Assembly: GCF_014844035.1 (NCBI RefSeq)
Contig: NZ_CP062159.1
Location: 2,356,001-2,420,000 of the forward strand
Direction: 5' to 3'
From: Flavobacterium sp. MDT1-60
GTDB lineage: Bacteria > Bacteroidota > Bacteroidia > Flavobacteriales > Flavobacteriaceae
DNA: 64,000 nt
Below the pieces are notes generated by a model that made no database searches, was not told the origin of the DNA, and saw nothing but the letters and a program-made list of their open reading frames with translations. The stretch's first letter is position 1; every line of letters starts with the position of its first letter. This document shows, one piece after another, positions 36,666 through 44,927 of this stretch. A program made the position numbers and the translations under genes.

Positions 36666-36694
36666 AAAAAGCCACTCAATTGAGTGGTTTTTTT
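36666..36694 (-). terminator. Palindromic terminator after the AraC gene
   Basis: CCACTCAATTGAGTGG (36672-36687) is a perfect 16-bp palindrome with an A run on the left and a T run on the right. It is closely similar to the terminator at 3574. Confidence 0.75.
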
Positions 36695-36765
36695 GTTTGT
36701 AGTGAAAATTAAAATTTTATGAATTACTTAAAAAAAAACACTATTTTACATGTGAGATTTGTATA

Positions 36766-37661
36766 CTACTTTAAAAATTGTTCCCGGTATTCTGTTGGAG
36801 TTAATCCTACTTCTTTTTAAATAACCTGGAAAAATAGGGTGGATTCTCAAAACCTAATTGATAAGCCGTTTCTGCGACTGTATTGTTAGTGCTTGCCAAC
36901 AGATTTTTGGCCTCTGTAACCAGAGAAATATGGATGTGCTCTAAAGCTGTTTTACCAGTTTCCTGCTTAAGTAAATCACTTAGATATCTTGCAGATAACG
37001 ATAACTTTGATGCCATATACTTTACGGTTGGCAATCCTTCTTTTTGAAGTTTTCCACTTTCAAAATAAAATTTAAGAATCTCAGTAAACCTGGTAATTAT
37101 TGTTCCTGATAATGTGGTTCTGTTTAGAAATTGTCGCTTGTAATAGCGTTGAGAATATTTTAAAATCGAATCAATATGGGTTAGCATAATATCTTTACTG
37201 AAGTCATCCTGGTTGTTGTAATATTCCAACTTTATTTTATGGAATAAATCCCAGATAGTTTCCTCTTCTTTTGGGGATAAGTGTAACGCTTCATTCACTT
37301 CATAGTCAAAAAAACCATATTTTTTTATTTCTGAATAAAGATTAGTATTCATTAAAAAATCTTCATCAATATAAATCATAAAACCTTTCTCCGTTAGCTC
37401 AATATCACTCATTGTAATTTTCTGACCGGGTTTTACAAATGCCATCGAACCATTATCATGATCGTACTTTGTTTTTCCGTATAAAATGGTACCGGATTTT
37501 ACTTTTTTTAAAGCTATTTTATAAAAATCCATCGTGAATTCTGTTTCAGCAAAAGTGCAGTTTTGTAGTTCTTCAAAAGTTACTAAACCAAGCAAAGGAT
37601 TTTCTGGTGGGGGAAATCCATTGGAAGTATAGAGTTCACTTATAGTTTTGTAATTTTTCAT
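36766..37661 (-). pseudogene. AraC-family regulator with C-terminal frameshift
   Basis: The frame from 37661 encodes a sensing domain (PPENPLLG, KTKYDHDNGSMAFVKP) and an AraC domain up to YFSRLFKKK, then stops at 36807. Adding one A to the A5 run at 36814-36818 continues KKEVGLTPTEYREQFLK to a stop at 36766. That gives 298 residues, exactly the length of the paralogue at 7254, which ends KKEVGRTPNEFRGNILN. As written, the end of the second recognition helix region is lost and DNA binding may be impaired. It is upstream of no gene on its own strand except the Crp/Fnr gene, with SDR and ABM genes behind it. Confidence 0.85.
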
Positions 37662-37712
37662 ACTTTACAGTTTTATACATCATAAATCTACGTTTAAAAA
37701 GTTTATCATTAC

Positions 37713-38006
37713 TTAAATTTCTTCAAGATAAGTTACTTCTGGTGCGGCAATTAGTTTTCCATTTAAAAAAGCAAAAAAGCTTTTTACATAATCTTGCTCC
37801 AAATGCCAGTCATAAGTTTGTTTTGAAGTATAAATAGCAAAAATTACCAGCGTATTTATTTCTTCAGTTTTTCTCATCACAACAAAACTTTCGCATCCTT
37901 CTTCAAGTAGGATATGATTTCTGGTTTCAATTGCAAGAGGAAGTACTTCATTAATAAACTTCGGATCAATTTTAAGTGTCGCGTTTGTTATAATTTTATT
38001 TTTCAT
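37713..38006 (-). CDS. Antibiotic-biosynthesis-monooxygenase-like (ABM) protein
   Basis: 97 residues from the ATG at 38006; an in-frame start 12 codons upstream lacks conservation-like features. Ferredoxin-like ABM fold with EEGCESFVVMRKTEEINTLV, IYTSKQTYDWHLEQDYV and KSFFAFLNGKL. Relatives include quinol monooxygenase YgiN and heme-degrading IsdG-like enzymes; the substrate is unknown. It stands between the SDR gene (38093) and the AraC gene on the same strand. Confidence 0.85.
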   Translation of the reverse strand: MKNKIITNATLKIDPKFINEVLPLAIETRNHILLEEGCESFVVMRKTEEINTLVIFAIYTSKQTYDWHLEQDYVKSFFAFLNGKLIAAPEVTYLEEI

Positions 38007-38092
38007 TTTTCCTGGTTTAAATATAAATTGGAATGCTAACAATCTTAAAACATTCCAATTATAGATTAATTTACACTCTTTGTCAGAATTAT

Positions 38093-38881
38093 TTATTTGA
38101 TGCTTTTTAGTATAGAATTTTCAAACATTTTCGGTGCAAAATGCTGTAGAAATACGATCATACCAGACATTTTACCAACCGGATTGCTGAATTTTGGTTC
38201 TTTTGTGCCAATTAATTTAGTTATAATTTTAGCTACGGCATCTGGCGATTCAGCTTCATCCAATCCTTTTTGAGTAGTTGCATTGACAAGTTTTCTATAT
38301 TTATTATAATCCTCGATACCTCCTGTTGAAGAAATTGCGTTATGGCCAAGATTTGTTTTAAACCATACAGGCTCTACTACGCTTACTTTGATATTGAATT
38401 GATCCAGCTCGAAACGCAATGATTTGAAGTATCCTTCTACTGCATGTTTCGAAGCAGAATAGTACGATAAATTTGGAGGCCCGATCAAACCAACAATAGA
38501 GCTTACAGTAATAATTTGCCCAAATTTTTGTTTTCTAAAATAGGGTAGTAATGCATTTGTGACTTTGACAGTTCCCCAAAAGTTAGTCTCAAATTGTTTT
38601 CTTGCTACATCGATAGGTGTTTCCTCTGCGATACCAGTTACCATAAACCCCGCATTGTTAACTAAAACATCTAATTGTCTGGTTTCTTTAGCTAATTCTT
38701 CTCTAAACTCATTAATCGAATTATCGTCATCAATATCTAAACGCATTAATTTAAATGGAACTTTGTATTTCTCCGGTTCGCGACTTGTTCCAATTATTGT
38801 AAAACCTTTTTTATGAAGGTCGGTTGCCAGCATCAATCCAAAACCTGATGATGCTCCTGTGATTAAAATTGTTTTGCTCAT
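38093..38881 (-). CDS. SDR-family oxidoreductase
   Basis: 262 residues, classical SDR: GASSGFGLMLA near 8, NNAGFM near 75, the catalytic Ser in TVSSIVG and YSASK near 141. It belongs to the same subgroup as the SDR at 6377 (GFG in the cofactor motif). It is divergent from the AraC gene at 39147, the 265-bp gap providing promoters for both. Confidence 0.92.
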   Translation of the reverse strand: MSKTILITGASSGFGLMLATDLHKKGFTIIGTSREPEKYKVPFKLMRLDIDDDNSINEFREELAKETRQLDVLVNNAGFMVTGIAEETPIDVARKQFETNFWGTVKVTNALLPYFRKQKFGQIITVSSIVGLIGPPNLSYYSASKHAVEGYFKSLRFELDQFNIKVSVVEPVWFKTNLGHNAISSTGGIEDYNKYRKLVNATTQKGLDEAESPDAVAKIITKLIGTKEPKFSNPVGKMSGMIVFLQHFAPKMFENSILKSIK

Positions 38882-39146
38882 TTTTTTTATTTTATGTGAT
38901 TAATAATGAGGCAAATTTAGAGTAGGAGTGATCGTTACTACTTATACAAAAGTCGGAAGACGTGATACATTTTTACAATTGTATTGGTTATCGTTGTAAT
39001 AGAAGTTTGGTGTTAAAATAAAAAACAGCTGAATTTATTAGATTAACAGATCTTATGAAAAATAGGGGCTCCTACTTTAATAGATTCGGTAAAAACATTA
39101 AAATATATTTATTTGCGTTAATTTAGTGTTTTCTATAGCTATCTAT

Positions 39147-40130
39147 ATGATTTTTGAATTTACAGCAGCCCCAGGTTTTGACTTTATAATACAGTTTGCA
39201 GAACAAATTAATGTTCCTGTAAGGGATAATGTATTGAAAATTCCAAAGAGCATGGGAGAAGGTTATGTGCGCAAAGTTGGATTTGGTGATGATTTCAGAT
39301 TAACGATCCATCGGTATATATTAAAGGAAGATCTAATTATTAAACGAAATCCAGCCATACAGTCTAATAACGTACGTACCATTTTCTTTTATAATAATAA
39401 GGAAGATCTTGAAGTTAAATATAATAATGAGGAAAACATACCTTTCTCACAAAAAAATGATTCTTCCATTTTGTTGTCTACAAATGATTTGCGTACAGAA
39501 ATTCGTTTTCCTGCCGGCAGTAATATTCAATATGTAGTAGTGGGTATTACTGCCAATAGATTAAAATCCATTCTATCAATTGAAAAACCTAACGGTACAA
39601 TAAAAACGATTACGGCAGAAAACGCGTCCTTTCTCTTTTTTGAAAGTTTGGATCCTGAAATGCAATTGCTTCTTAAAAATATTGTGTCTGTTGACATGAA
39701 TAATTCTATGAATAATTTTTACGTACAGATTAAAGTACAGGAATTAATGTACCTGCTTTTTAGTAAGCTTTCGCTAAGGGAAAACACAACCTTTAAGAGT
39801 ATAAATAGCAACGATGCCGAGAAACTTTTGGTTATTCGCAACGAAATATTGCATGATCTTAGTACTCCGCCAATTTTAAGCGAGCTGGCCAGTATTGCGT
39901 CGATGAGCGAAACCAAACTTAAACAGCTCTTTAAACAGACATTTGGTGATACAATCTATAATTATTATCAGAAAGTCAGGATGGAAGAAGCCGCTTTTCT
40001 TTTGAAACAGGCTAAACATTCTGTTTCTGAGGTTGGCTATGAGCTGGGATTTTCAAATCTTAGCCACTTCAGCAGATTATTTGAAAAGCAGTACGGCATT
40101 ACACCTAAGAAATTCTCCTATACTGCATAA
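39147..40130 (+). CDS. AraC-family transcriptional regulator
   Basis: 327 residues from the ATG at 39147; a GTG at 39126 is possible. The N-terminal domain of about 200 residues is unlike the other AraC proteins here. The C-terminal AraC domain has LASIASMSETKLKQLFKQTFG and LGFSNLSHFSRLFEKQYG. It is transcribed toward the OYE/dehydrogenase/NmrA operon 120 bp downstream, which it probably activates. Confidence 0.9.
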   Translation: MIFEFTAAPGFDFIIQFAEQINVPVRDNVLKIPKSMGEGYVRKVGFGDDFRLTIHRYILKEDLIIKRNPAIQSNNVRTIFFYNNKEDLEVKYNNEENIPFSQKNDSSILLSTNDLRTEIRFPAGSNIQYVVVGITANRLKSILSIEKPNGTIKTITAENASFLFFESLDPEMQLLLKNIVSVDMNNSMNNFYVQIKVQELMYLLFSKLSLRENTTFKSINSNDAEKLLVIRNEILHDLSTPPILSELASIASMSETKLKQLFKQTFGDTIYNYYQKVRMEEAAFLLKQAKHSVSEVGYELGFSNLSHFSRLFEKQYGITPKKFSYTA

Positions 40131-40250
40131 CCTTTACTTGTACCTAATCCTAAATTAAAGTTGTCGGATAGGACTATTCTTGTGTCTTTTTCGGTTATTT
40201 TACCCATATATTAATTTTTAAATTTGCTCATATAATTTAAATATGAAAAA

Positions 40251-41324
40251 ATGAAAAAGTTACTAACGCCTTTTGAGAAAGGCTCCCTAAAATTTAAAAA
40301 TCATCTGGTGATGGCACCGATGACCAGAAGCAGAGCTATAGATAATCTTCCAAATGAACTGATGGCAAACTATTATGCACAACGCTCTGGTGCTGGTTTG
40401 ATTGTTACAGAAGGTACCTCACCAAGTCCTGAAGGGCTGGGCTATCCGCGTATCCCCGGAATCTATTCTGAAGCGCAGGTTGCAGGGTGGAAAAAGGTAA
40501 CGGATGCAGTACATCAGAACGGATCAAAGATCTTCTTACAACTCATGCATACGGGACGTATTGCACATGTTGCCAATCTACCTGGTGGAATTCAGCCTGT
40601 CGGACCTTCCGATATTAAGGCTGCTGGTGAAATTTTTACTGATTCTCTTGGTATGCAGGAACACTCGGTTCCGGTAGCGCTTAGTTTAGAGGGTATAACG
40701 GATGTTATTGCCGATTTTGTGAAGGCTTCCAAAAATGCAATACTTGCGGGTTTTGACGGGGTAGAACTTCATGGTGCCAATGGGTATTTGCTGGAACAAT
40801 TCTTAAACCCAAATGTAAATAACAGGACTGATCTTTATGGAGGGAACCTTATAAACAGAAGCCGACTCACTTTAGAGGTTACTGCAGCAATTGCAGCAGC
40901 AATTGGACCGCATAAAGTCGGAATTCGCTTTTCTCCTTTTTCTCAATTAAGCGATCAGAGGGCTTACGATACAGAAGAAGTGCATCAAACGTATACCTAT
41001 CTAAGCAGTGAATTGGATAAATTAGGGATTGCCTATATCCATCTTTCAACCAACCCGGAAATTCCTGAAAAAACATATAAGGCAATCCGCGCAGTATTTA
41101 CTAATACGATCATAATTTGTAATGGACTGACTCCTGAAACAGCAGAAGAAAAGTTGTTGGATAACGCTGCAGACCTTGTTGCTTTTGGACGTGGATTCCT
41201 TGCTAATCCTGATTTTATTAGCCGTATCGAAAAAAATGCCCCCCTCAATGATGTAGACTACGGCACATTGTATTCTCCGGGTGAAGTAGGTTATACCGAT
41301 TATTCACTTTATACTTCAAAATAA
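40251..41324 (+). CDS. Old Yellow Enzyme-family alkene reductase
   Basis: 357 residues, FMN-dependent TIM barrel. MAPMTRSRA near 22, QLMHTGR near 99, substrate-binding HGANGYLLEQFLNP near 174 (His and Asn pair) and NNRTDLYGG. OYE/NemA enzymes reduce activated C=C bonds of enones, maleimides and nitro-esters using NADPH. First gene of an apparent three-gene operon; its stop codon overlaps the next ATG by one base. Confidence 0.95.
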   Translation: MKKLLTPFEKGSLKFKNHLVMAPMTRSRAIDNLPNELMANYYAQRSGAGLIVTEGTSPSPEGLGYPRIPGIYSEAQVAGWKKVTDAVHQNGSKIFLQLMHTGRIAHVANLPGGIQPVGPSDIKAAGEIFTDSLGMQEHSVPVALSLEGITDVIADFVKASKNAILAGFDGVELHGANGYLLEQFLNPNVNNRTDLYGGNLINRSRLTLEVTAAIAAAIGPHKVGIRFSPFSQLSDQRAYDTEEVHQTYTYLSSELDKLGIAYIHLSTNPEIPEKTYKAIRAVFTNTIIICNGLTPETAEEKLLDNAADLVAFGRGFLANPDFISRIEKNAPLNDVDYGTLYSPGEVGYTDYSLYTSK

Positions 41325-42247
41325 TGAAAGCAATTCAATATAAAGATTATGGAAGTTCAGCTGTGATTGAACTGGTTGATATTTCGAGACCGACCATCCA
41401 GAGTGAAAATGATGTTTTAATCCAGGTTATGGCAGCAGGAGTAAATCCGATCGATATGAAAATACGAATGGGAATTATGAAAGAGATTCGCCCCGTAGAA
41501 ATGCCATTTATACCTGGGGGTGAAGCTTCGGGAATAATTGTTGCCGTTGGCGCGGATGTATCTAAATTTAAAGTGGGTGATGAAGTCATCGCTCTTACCA
41601 AGAAAAATGCTTATGCGCAATATGTGACTGCAAACGAAGATTCTGTTTTACCCAAACCGAAAGGTCTGTCATTTGAAGAAGCAGCTTCAATAGTTGTTAC
41701 AATAGGAAGTGCACAATCGGTATTATTTACAGAAGGTAAATTAGAAAAAGGTCAAAAAGTTTTAATTCAGGGTGGCGGTGGAGCAGTTGGCGGTGTTATG
41801 GTGCAAATGGCAAAAGCTGCCGGGGCATACGTTATTGCAACTGCATCTGGAGAAGGTGTGGCTTTGGCAGAAAAACTTGGTGCCGACGAAGTGGTTGATT
41901 ATAAATTACAGGATGTGACCAAGATTGCCAGAGATATTGATTTGGTCGCAGATACCGCTGGCGGTGAAACTCAGGGAAAGCTTTTTCAGGTTTTAAAACC
42001 TGGAGGGAAACTATTGAGTATAGCCACTCCACCTTCACAGGCGTTGGCCGGGCAATACAATGTGAACGCCAATTTTGTAGTTTCTGATATATCGTCTAAA
42101 ACCTTGCAAAACGGAATTGATTTGATAGAAGCTGGAAAATTTCAAACAATTGTTTCCAAGATATTTAAGCTTGAAGAAGCGGCTATAGCTCAGGATTATT
42201 TAACTGCAGGAGGAGTAAATGGTAAGGTTGTTCTGGTCGTAGAATAA
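41324..42247 (+). CDS. Zinc-independent quinone oxidoreductase (MDR family)
   Basis: 307 residues. GroES-like domain (IPGGEASGIIVAVGADVS near 62) and NADP-binding QGGGGAVGGVMVQMAKAAGA near 147. No zinc-ligand set, so it is of the QOR/zeta-crystallin-like type that reduces quinones or enones with NADPH. Its start overlaps the OYE stop (TAATG), showing translational coupling; both may act on alpha,beta-unsaturated carbonyls. Confidence 0.92.
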   Translation: MKAIQYKDYGSSAVIELVDISRPTIQSENDVLIQVMAAGVNPIDMKIRMGIMKEIRPVEMPFIPGGEASGIIVAVGADVSKFKVGDEVIALTKKNAYAQYVTANEDSVLPKPKGLSFEEAASIVVTIGSAQSVLFTEGKLEKGQKVLIQGGGGAVGGVMVQMAKAAGAYVIATASGEGVALAEKLGADEVVDYKLQDVTKIARDIDLVADTAGGETQGKLFQVLKPGGKLLSIATPPSQALAGQYNVNANFVVSDISSKTLQNGIDLIEAGKFQTIVSKIFKLEEAAIAQDYLTAGGVNGKVVLVVE

Positions 42248-42277
42248 AGGCAATAAAATAATGTAAATATATAAAAA

Positions 42278-43201
42278 ATGCATATTAAAAAAGTTATAGT
42301 TGCTGGTGCAACAGGAATGCTGGGAAGCCAGATCGTAAAAGAATTACTTGAGCAGGGTGCAGAAGTTACTGCTATGGTCAGGGCAAGCAGCAATAGAAGT
42401 GCGCTTACCAAAATGGGTGTCAAAAATTTTGTGGTGGGAGATATGATGGATGCGCCTTCTCTAAGACAGGCCCTTTCCGCTAAGCATTGTTTTGATGCCA
42501 TAGTCGCCAGTGCAGCAGGATACACACGCCGAAAAAAAGGCGATAACGCAACAACCGATACAATTGGGTATCGGAATCTGGTGGATGCTACCAAAGAGGC
42601 GGGCATTCCGCGTTTTATATTGATTTCCATTCTCGAATCTGACAAAGCCAAATCGGTACCGCACTTTTATAATAAATACCTGATCGAGAAATACCTGACA
42701 GAAAAAAAGCAGCCTTTTATTACCCTTAGGCCGGGTGCGTTTCTGGATCAGACACCTGATTTTATAATCGATAAAATTAAGAAAGGAATATTACCAACAT
42801 TCCTGACCGGAACTTACGGAATTATTTATACGCCGCAATTAGCCAAATATACTGCCATGGCAGCGGTATATTTACCTGATACAGAGTTAAATACCTCTAT
42901 AGATATAGGCTGGGAGAAACCCGTTAACGAAGACATATTGAGAGCGGCGTTTGCAAGTGTCCTTAAAAAGAACATTCAGACTAAGCCCGTTATCCCGTCA
43001 TTTGCACTGAAATACATTTTACCGATCATCGCAAAGTTTAATGACAACATTCATGATATGTATCAAATGATCAAGTGGATTGATACTGGCGTGTATATTA
43101 GTAGAAGTCCACAAAGACAAAAAGAACTTTTTGGAGAATTGCCAACTGTTGAAGAAAGTGTAAGGCAATATTGCCTTGATCGGGGGCTGATCCAGGGTTA
43201 G
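42278..43201 (+). CDS. NmrA/atypical-SDR NAD(P)-binding protein
   Basis: 307 residues. Dinucleotide motif GATGMLGSQIVKELLEQGA near 10, then MVRASSNRSAL, a feature of NADP preference in the group. YNKYLIEKYL supplies a YxxxK-like pair near 132. The C-terminal part includes GIIYTPQLAKYTAMA. Function unknown; it is the third gene of the OYE operon, 30 bp after the dehydrogenase. By eye it is somewhat richer in G and C than its surroundings. Confidence 0.88.
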   Translation: MHIKKVIVAGATGMLGSQIVKELLEQGAEVTAMVRASSNRSALTKMGVKNFVVGDMMDAPSLRQALSAKHCFDAIVASAAGYTRRKKGDNATTDTIGYRNLVDATKEAGIPRFILISILESDKAKSVPHFYNKYLIEKYLTEKKQPFITLRPGAFLDQTPDFIIDKIKKGILPTFLTGTYGIIYTPQLAKYTAMAAVYLPDTELNTSIDIGWEKPVNEDILRAAFASVLKKNIQTKPVIPSFALKYILPIIAKFNDNIHDMYQMIKWIDTGVYISRSPQRQKELFGELPTVEESVRQYCLDRGLIQG

Positions 43202-43504
43202 ATATTTGCTTTCCTTTTACTATCGGTTTATTTAAAATAATAAAAATGGAAAACCCGCCAGATACAGTTATGTAAATGACGGGCCGTCCATAAACATAAT
43301 CTTCCATTTTATGTTTACTTAAAATCTTTGTTAATGCATTACTTTTAATGTATTATATTATGTTATAACTTTTAGCATATAAAGATTCTTTATTGAATTT
43401 TTGAAAAGGCGGTTGTAATATACTTAAATTATTGCCAAAAATAGTGTTCTAATAGTACCAGAAGTGATTTAGAGTAAATAAGTTTCAACTTGCAACATTC
43501 AAAG

Positions 43505-43764
43505 GTGAATTTTAATCAAGTGATATTTTTATATTCTTTGATGCTGATAATTATAATTTCCATCCTTAATTTTCATCGGAAAATTAAAAAATATAAATTA
43601 TTGATGAATATGTAAAGAAAATTATATAGAAAGATAAGTTGTATTCTCTTGATTATGAATCTGTTTTTATTATTGTATTCAATGTTTTTGGCATATTAGT
43701 CGTATATAAAAAAGGTTTCAGAACATCTATTTTCAATATATTAATGGGCATATTTTTATTATAG
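43505..43764 (+). pseudogene. Possible decayed small membrane-protein gene
   Basis: A GTG at 43505 opens a 36-codon frame (NFNQVIFLYSLMLIIIISIL, then NFHRKIKKYK) that stops at 43615. In another frame, IIDEYVKKII, a TAG, then DKLYSLDYESVFIIVFNVFG and ILVVYKKGFRTSIFNILMG continue to a TAG at 43762. Joined by one frameshift and one stop read-through they would form a two-helix membrane protein of about 85 residues. No family was recognised. Chance in AT-rich DNA cannot be excluded. Confidence 0.3.
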
Positions 43765-43841
43765 TTAAAAAAGAATACGATCATACGTAAAAATATTTGA
43801 ATATAAGTTATTCTTTTTCAGTGTTATAATGTTAAAAGTCT

Positions 43842-43849
43842 TACATTTG
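43842..43849 (+). promoter_or_regulatory. -7 box of the cold-shock gene
   Basis: TACATTTG matches TAnnTTTG 21 bp before the ATG. No clear TTG was found at the expected -33 position. Confidence 0.4.
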
Positions 43850-43870
43850 TAGATAATAAATAATTATAAT

Positions 43871-44062
43871 ATGCAAGAAGGTACAGTAAAATTCTTTAAT
43901 GAAGAAAAAGGTTTTGGGTTTATAACACCAAAGAATGGCGGAAGTGAAATCTTTGTTCACGTTTCGGGTCTATCAGAAAATATTCGTGAGAACGATGAAG
44001 TACGTTACGACGTGGCAGAAGGAAAAAAAGGTCCTAATGCAGTAAATGTAGTTGTGGCTTAA
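43871..44062 (+). CDS. Cold-shock domain protein (CspA-like)
   Basis: 63 residues, a single cold-shock OB fold. RNP1 motif KGFGFITP near 15 and RNP2 motif IFVHVSGL near 29 are intact. It binds single-stranded RNA/DNA and acts as RNA chaperone in the cytoplasm. Stand-alone gene with its own promoter and a strong terminator at 44086. Confidence 0.96.
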   Translation: MQEGTVKFFNEEKGFGFITPKNGGSEIFVHVSGLSENIRENDEVRYDVAEGKKGPNAVNVVVA

Positions 44063-44085
44063 CATTCTACAAGAAAGAATATAAG

Positions 44086-44120
44086 AAGCCGTCTCAAATT
44101 TTGTTTTGAGACGGCTTTTT
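44086..44120 (+). terminator. Strong rho-independent terminator
   Basis: AAGCCGTCTCAAA (44086-44098) pairs exactly with TTTGAGACGGCTT (44105-44117), followed by Ts. Confidence 0.92.
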
Positions 44121-44184
44121 GTTTTATATCACTTACCAAAACATTAAATTGAGAAAAAAATTAAATTATTTTTAAATTTTCATG

Positions 44185-44213
44185 TTGTTAAAATATACTT
44201 TTTAGTATATTTG
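44185..44213 (+). promoter_or_regulatory. tetR promoter with embedded palindromic operator
   Basis: TTG (44185-44187), an 18-bp spacer and TATATTTG (44206-44213) form a consensus promoter. A perfect palindrome, 9-bp arms AAATATACT (44191-44199) and AGTATATTT (44204-44212) around TTTT, fills the space between the boxes. The arrangement is that of an autorepressed TetR gene. Confidence 0.72.
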
Positions 44214-44234
44214 CAATCTAATCTAGAAACTAAA

Positions 44235-44825
44235 ATGCTCACAAAAGCAGAAAAAACAAAACAATTTATACTTGAAACTGCAGTACCTCTTTATAATGAA
44301 AAAGGTATTTCTGGGGTAAATATCGATGATGTATTGGAGGCGACAAAGCTTACAAAAGGATGCCTTTATGGTCATTTTGAAGGTAAAGATGATTTGTCTG
44401 AACAAGTTATTGATTTGGCGCTTAAAATGGTTTCGGATAAAATCAGGGCAGAAGTTTACAAAGGAAAAACGATTAAAGGTAAAATATTTGCCTTTTTAGA
44501 TTTTTATAAAAATCCTTTTGAAACATATGTTTCTGGTGGATGTCCGATATTTAATACTGCCGTGCAAGTGGATGATAATTATCCTATTATAAAGGAAAAA
44601 GTAGCAAAGGTATTAAGAATCGGTCAGCAAGAGTTGACTGCTTTACTTCAGGAAGGAATTAATAATGGTGAATTTTCTAAGACTCTCGATCCTGTAGTTT
44701 TTGCTTTTAAATTGGTAGCTTCAGTTGAAGGAGGCATTGTAATGTGTAGAGTGATGGATACAGCAAAGCCTATGCAAGGCCTTATTAAAAGTTTAAAAAC
44801 GGAATTAGAACAATATAGAATATAA
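44235..44825 (+). CDS. TetR/AcrR-family repressor
   Basis: 196 residues from the ATG at 44235; an in-frame TTG at 44211 lies inside the operator and is unlikely. N-terminal TetR helix-turn-helix (INIDDVLEATKLTKGCLYGH region, residues about 27-50) and a C-terminal ligand domain with GGCPIFNTAVQVDDNYP. The latter is a TetR_C pattern shared with regulators of SDR and reductase genes. It probably represses itself and the SDR/dehydrogenase operon through the shared palindrome. Confidence 0.93.
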   Translation: MLTKAEKTKQFILETAVPLYNEKGISGVNIDDVLEATKLTKGCLYGHFEGKDDLSEQVIDLALKMVSDKIRAEVYKGKTIKGKIFAFLDFYKNPFETYVSGGCPIFNTAVQVDDNYPIIKEKVAKVLRIGQQELTALLQEGINNGEFSKTLDPVVFAFKLVASVEGGIVMCRVMDTAKPMQGLIKSLKTELEQYRI

Positions 44826-44833
44826 CTTTTTTT

Positions 44834-44864
44834 TTGCGGTAAAATATACTTTTTAGTATATTTT
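44834..44864 (+). promoter_or_regulatory. Second copy of the TetR palindrome in the SDR operon promoter
   Basis: Perfect 10-bp arms AAAATATACT (44841-44850) and AGTATATTTT (44855-44864) around TTTT, the same core as upstream of tetR. It lies between TTG (44834-44836) and TATATTTT (44857-44864), a near-consensus -33/-7 pair with a 20-bp spacer. Confidence 0.72.
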
Positions 44865-44927
44865 AAAATAAACTAAAAAGTCTAAAAAGAACTTAAAAAG
44901 TAAAACAATTTTTTAAATAAAACAGCA

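Larger units (their letters stand above)
43202..43870. other. Gene-poor 669-bp AT-rich stretch
   Basis: No full-length gene was seen. It holds weak hairpin material just after the NmrA gene (CCCG near 43256 / CGGG near 43280), a perfect hairpin TTAATTTTC (43566-43574) / GAAAATTAA (43579-43587), remnants of a small membrane-protein frame (separate entry) and the cold-shock gene promoter. Confidence 0.5.

Noticed and set aside
43566..43587. Perfect 9-bp hairpin TTAATTTTC/GAAAATTAA as a terminator.
   Set aside because: AT-only stem except one pair, no adjacent gene end and no proper T tract; left as an unexplained inverted repeat.
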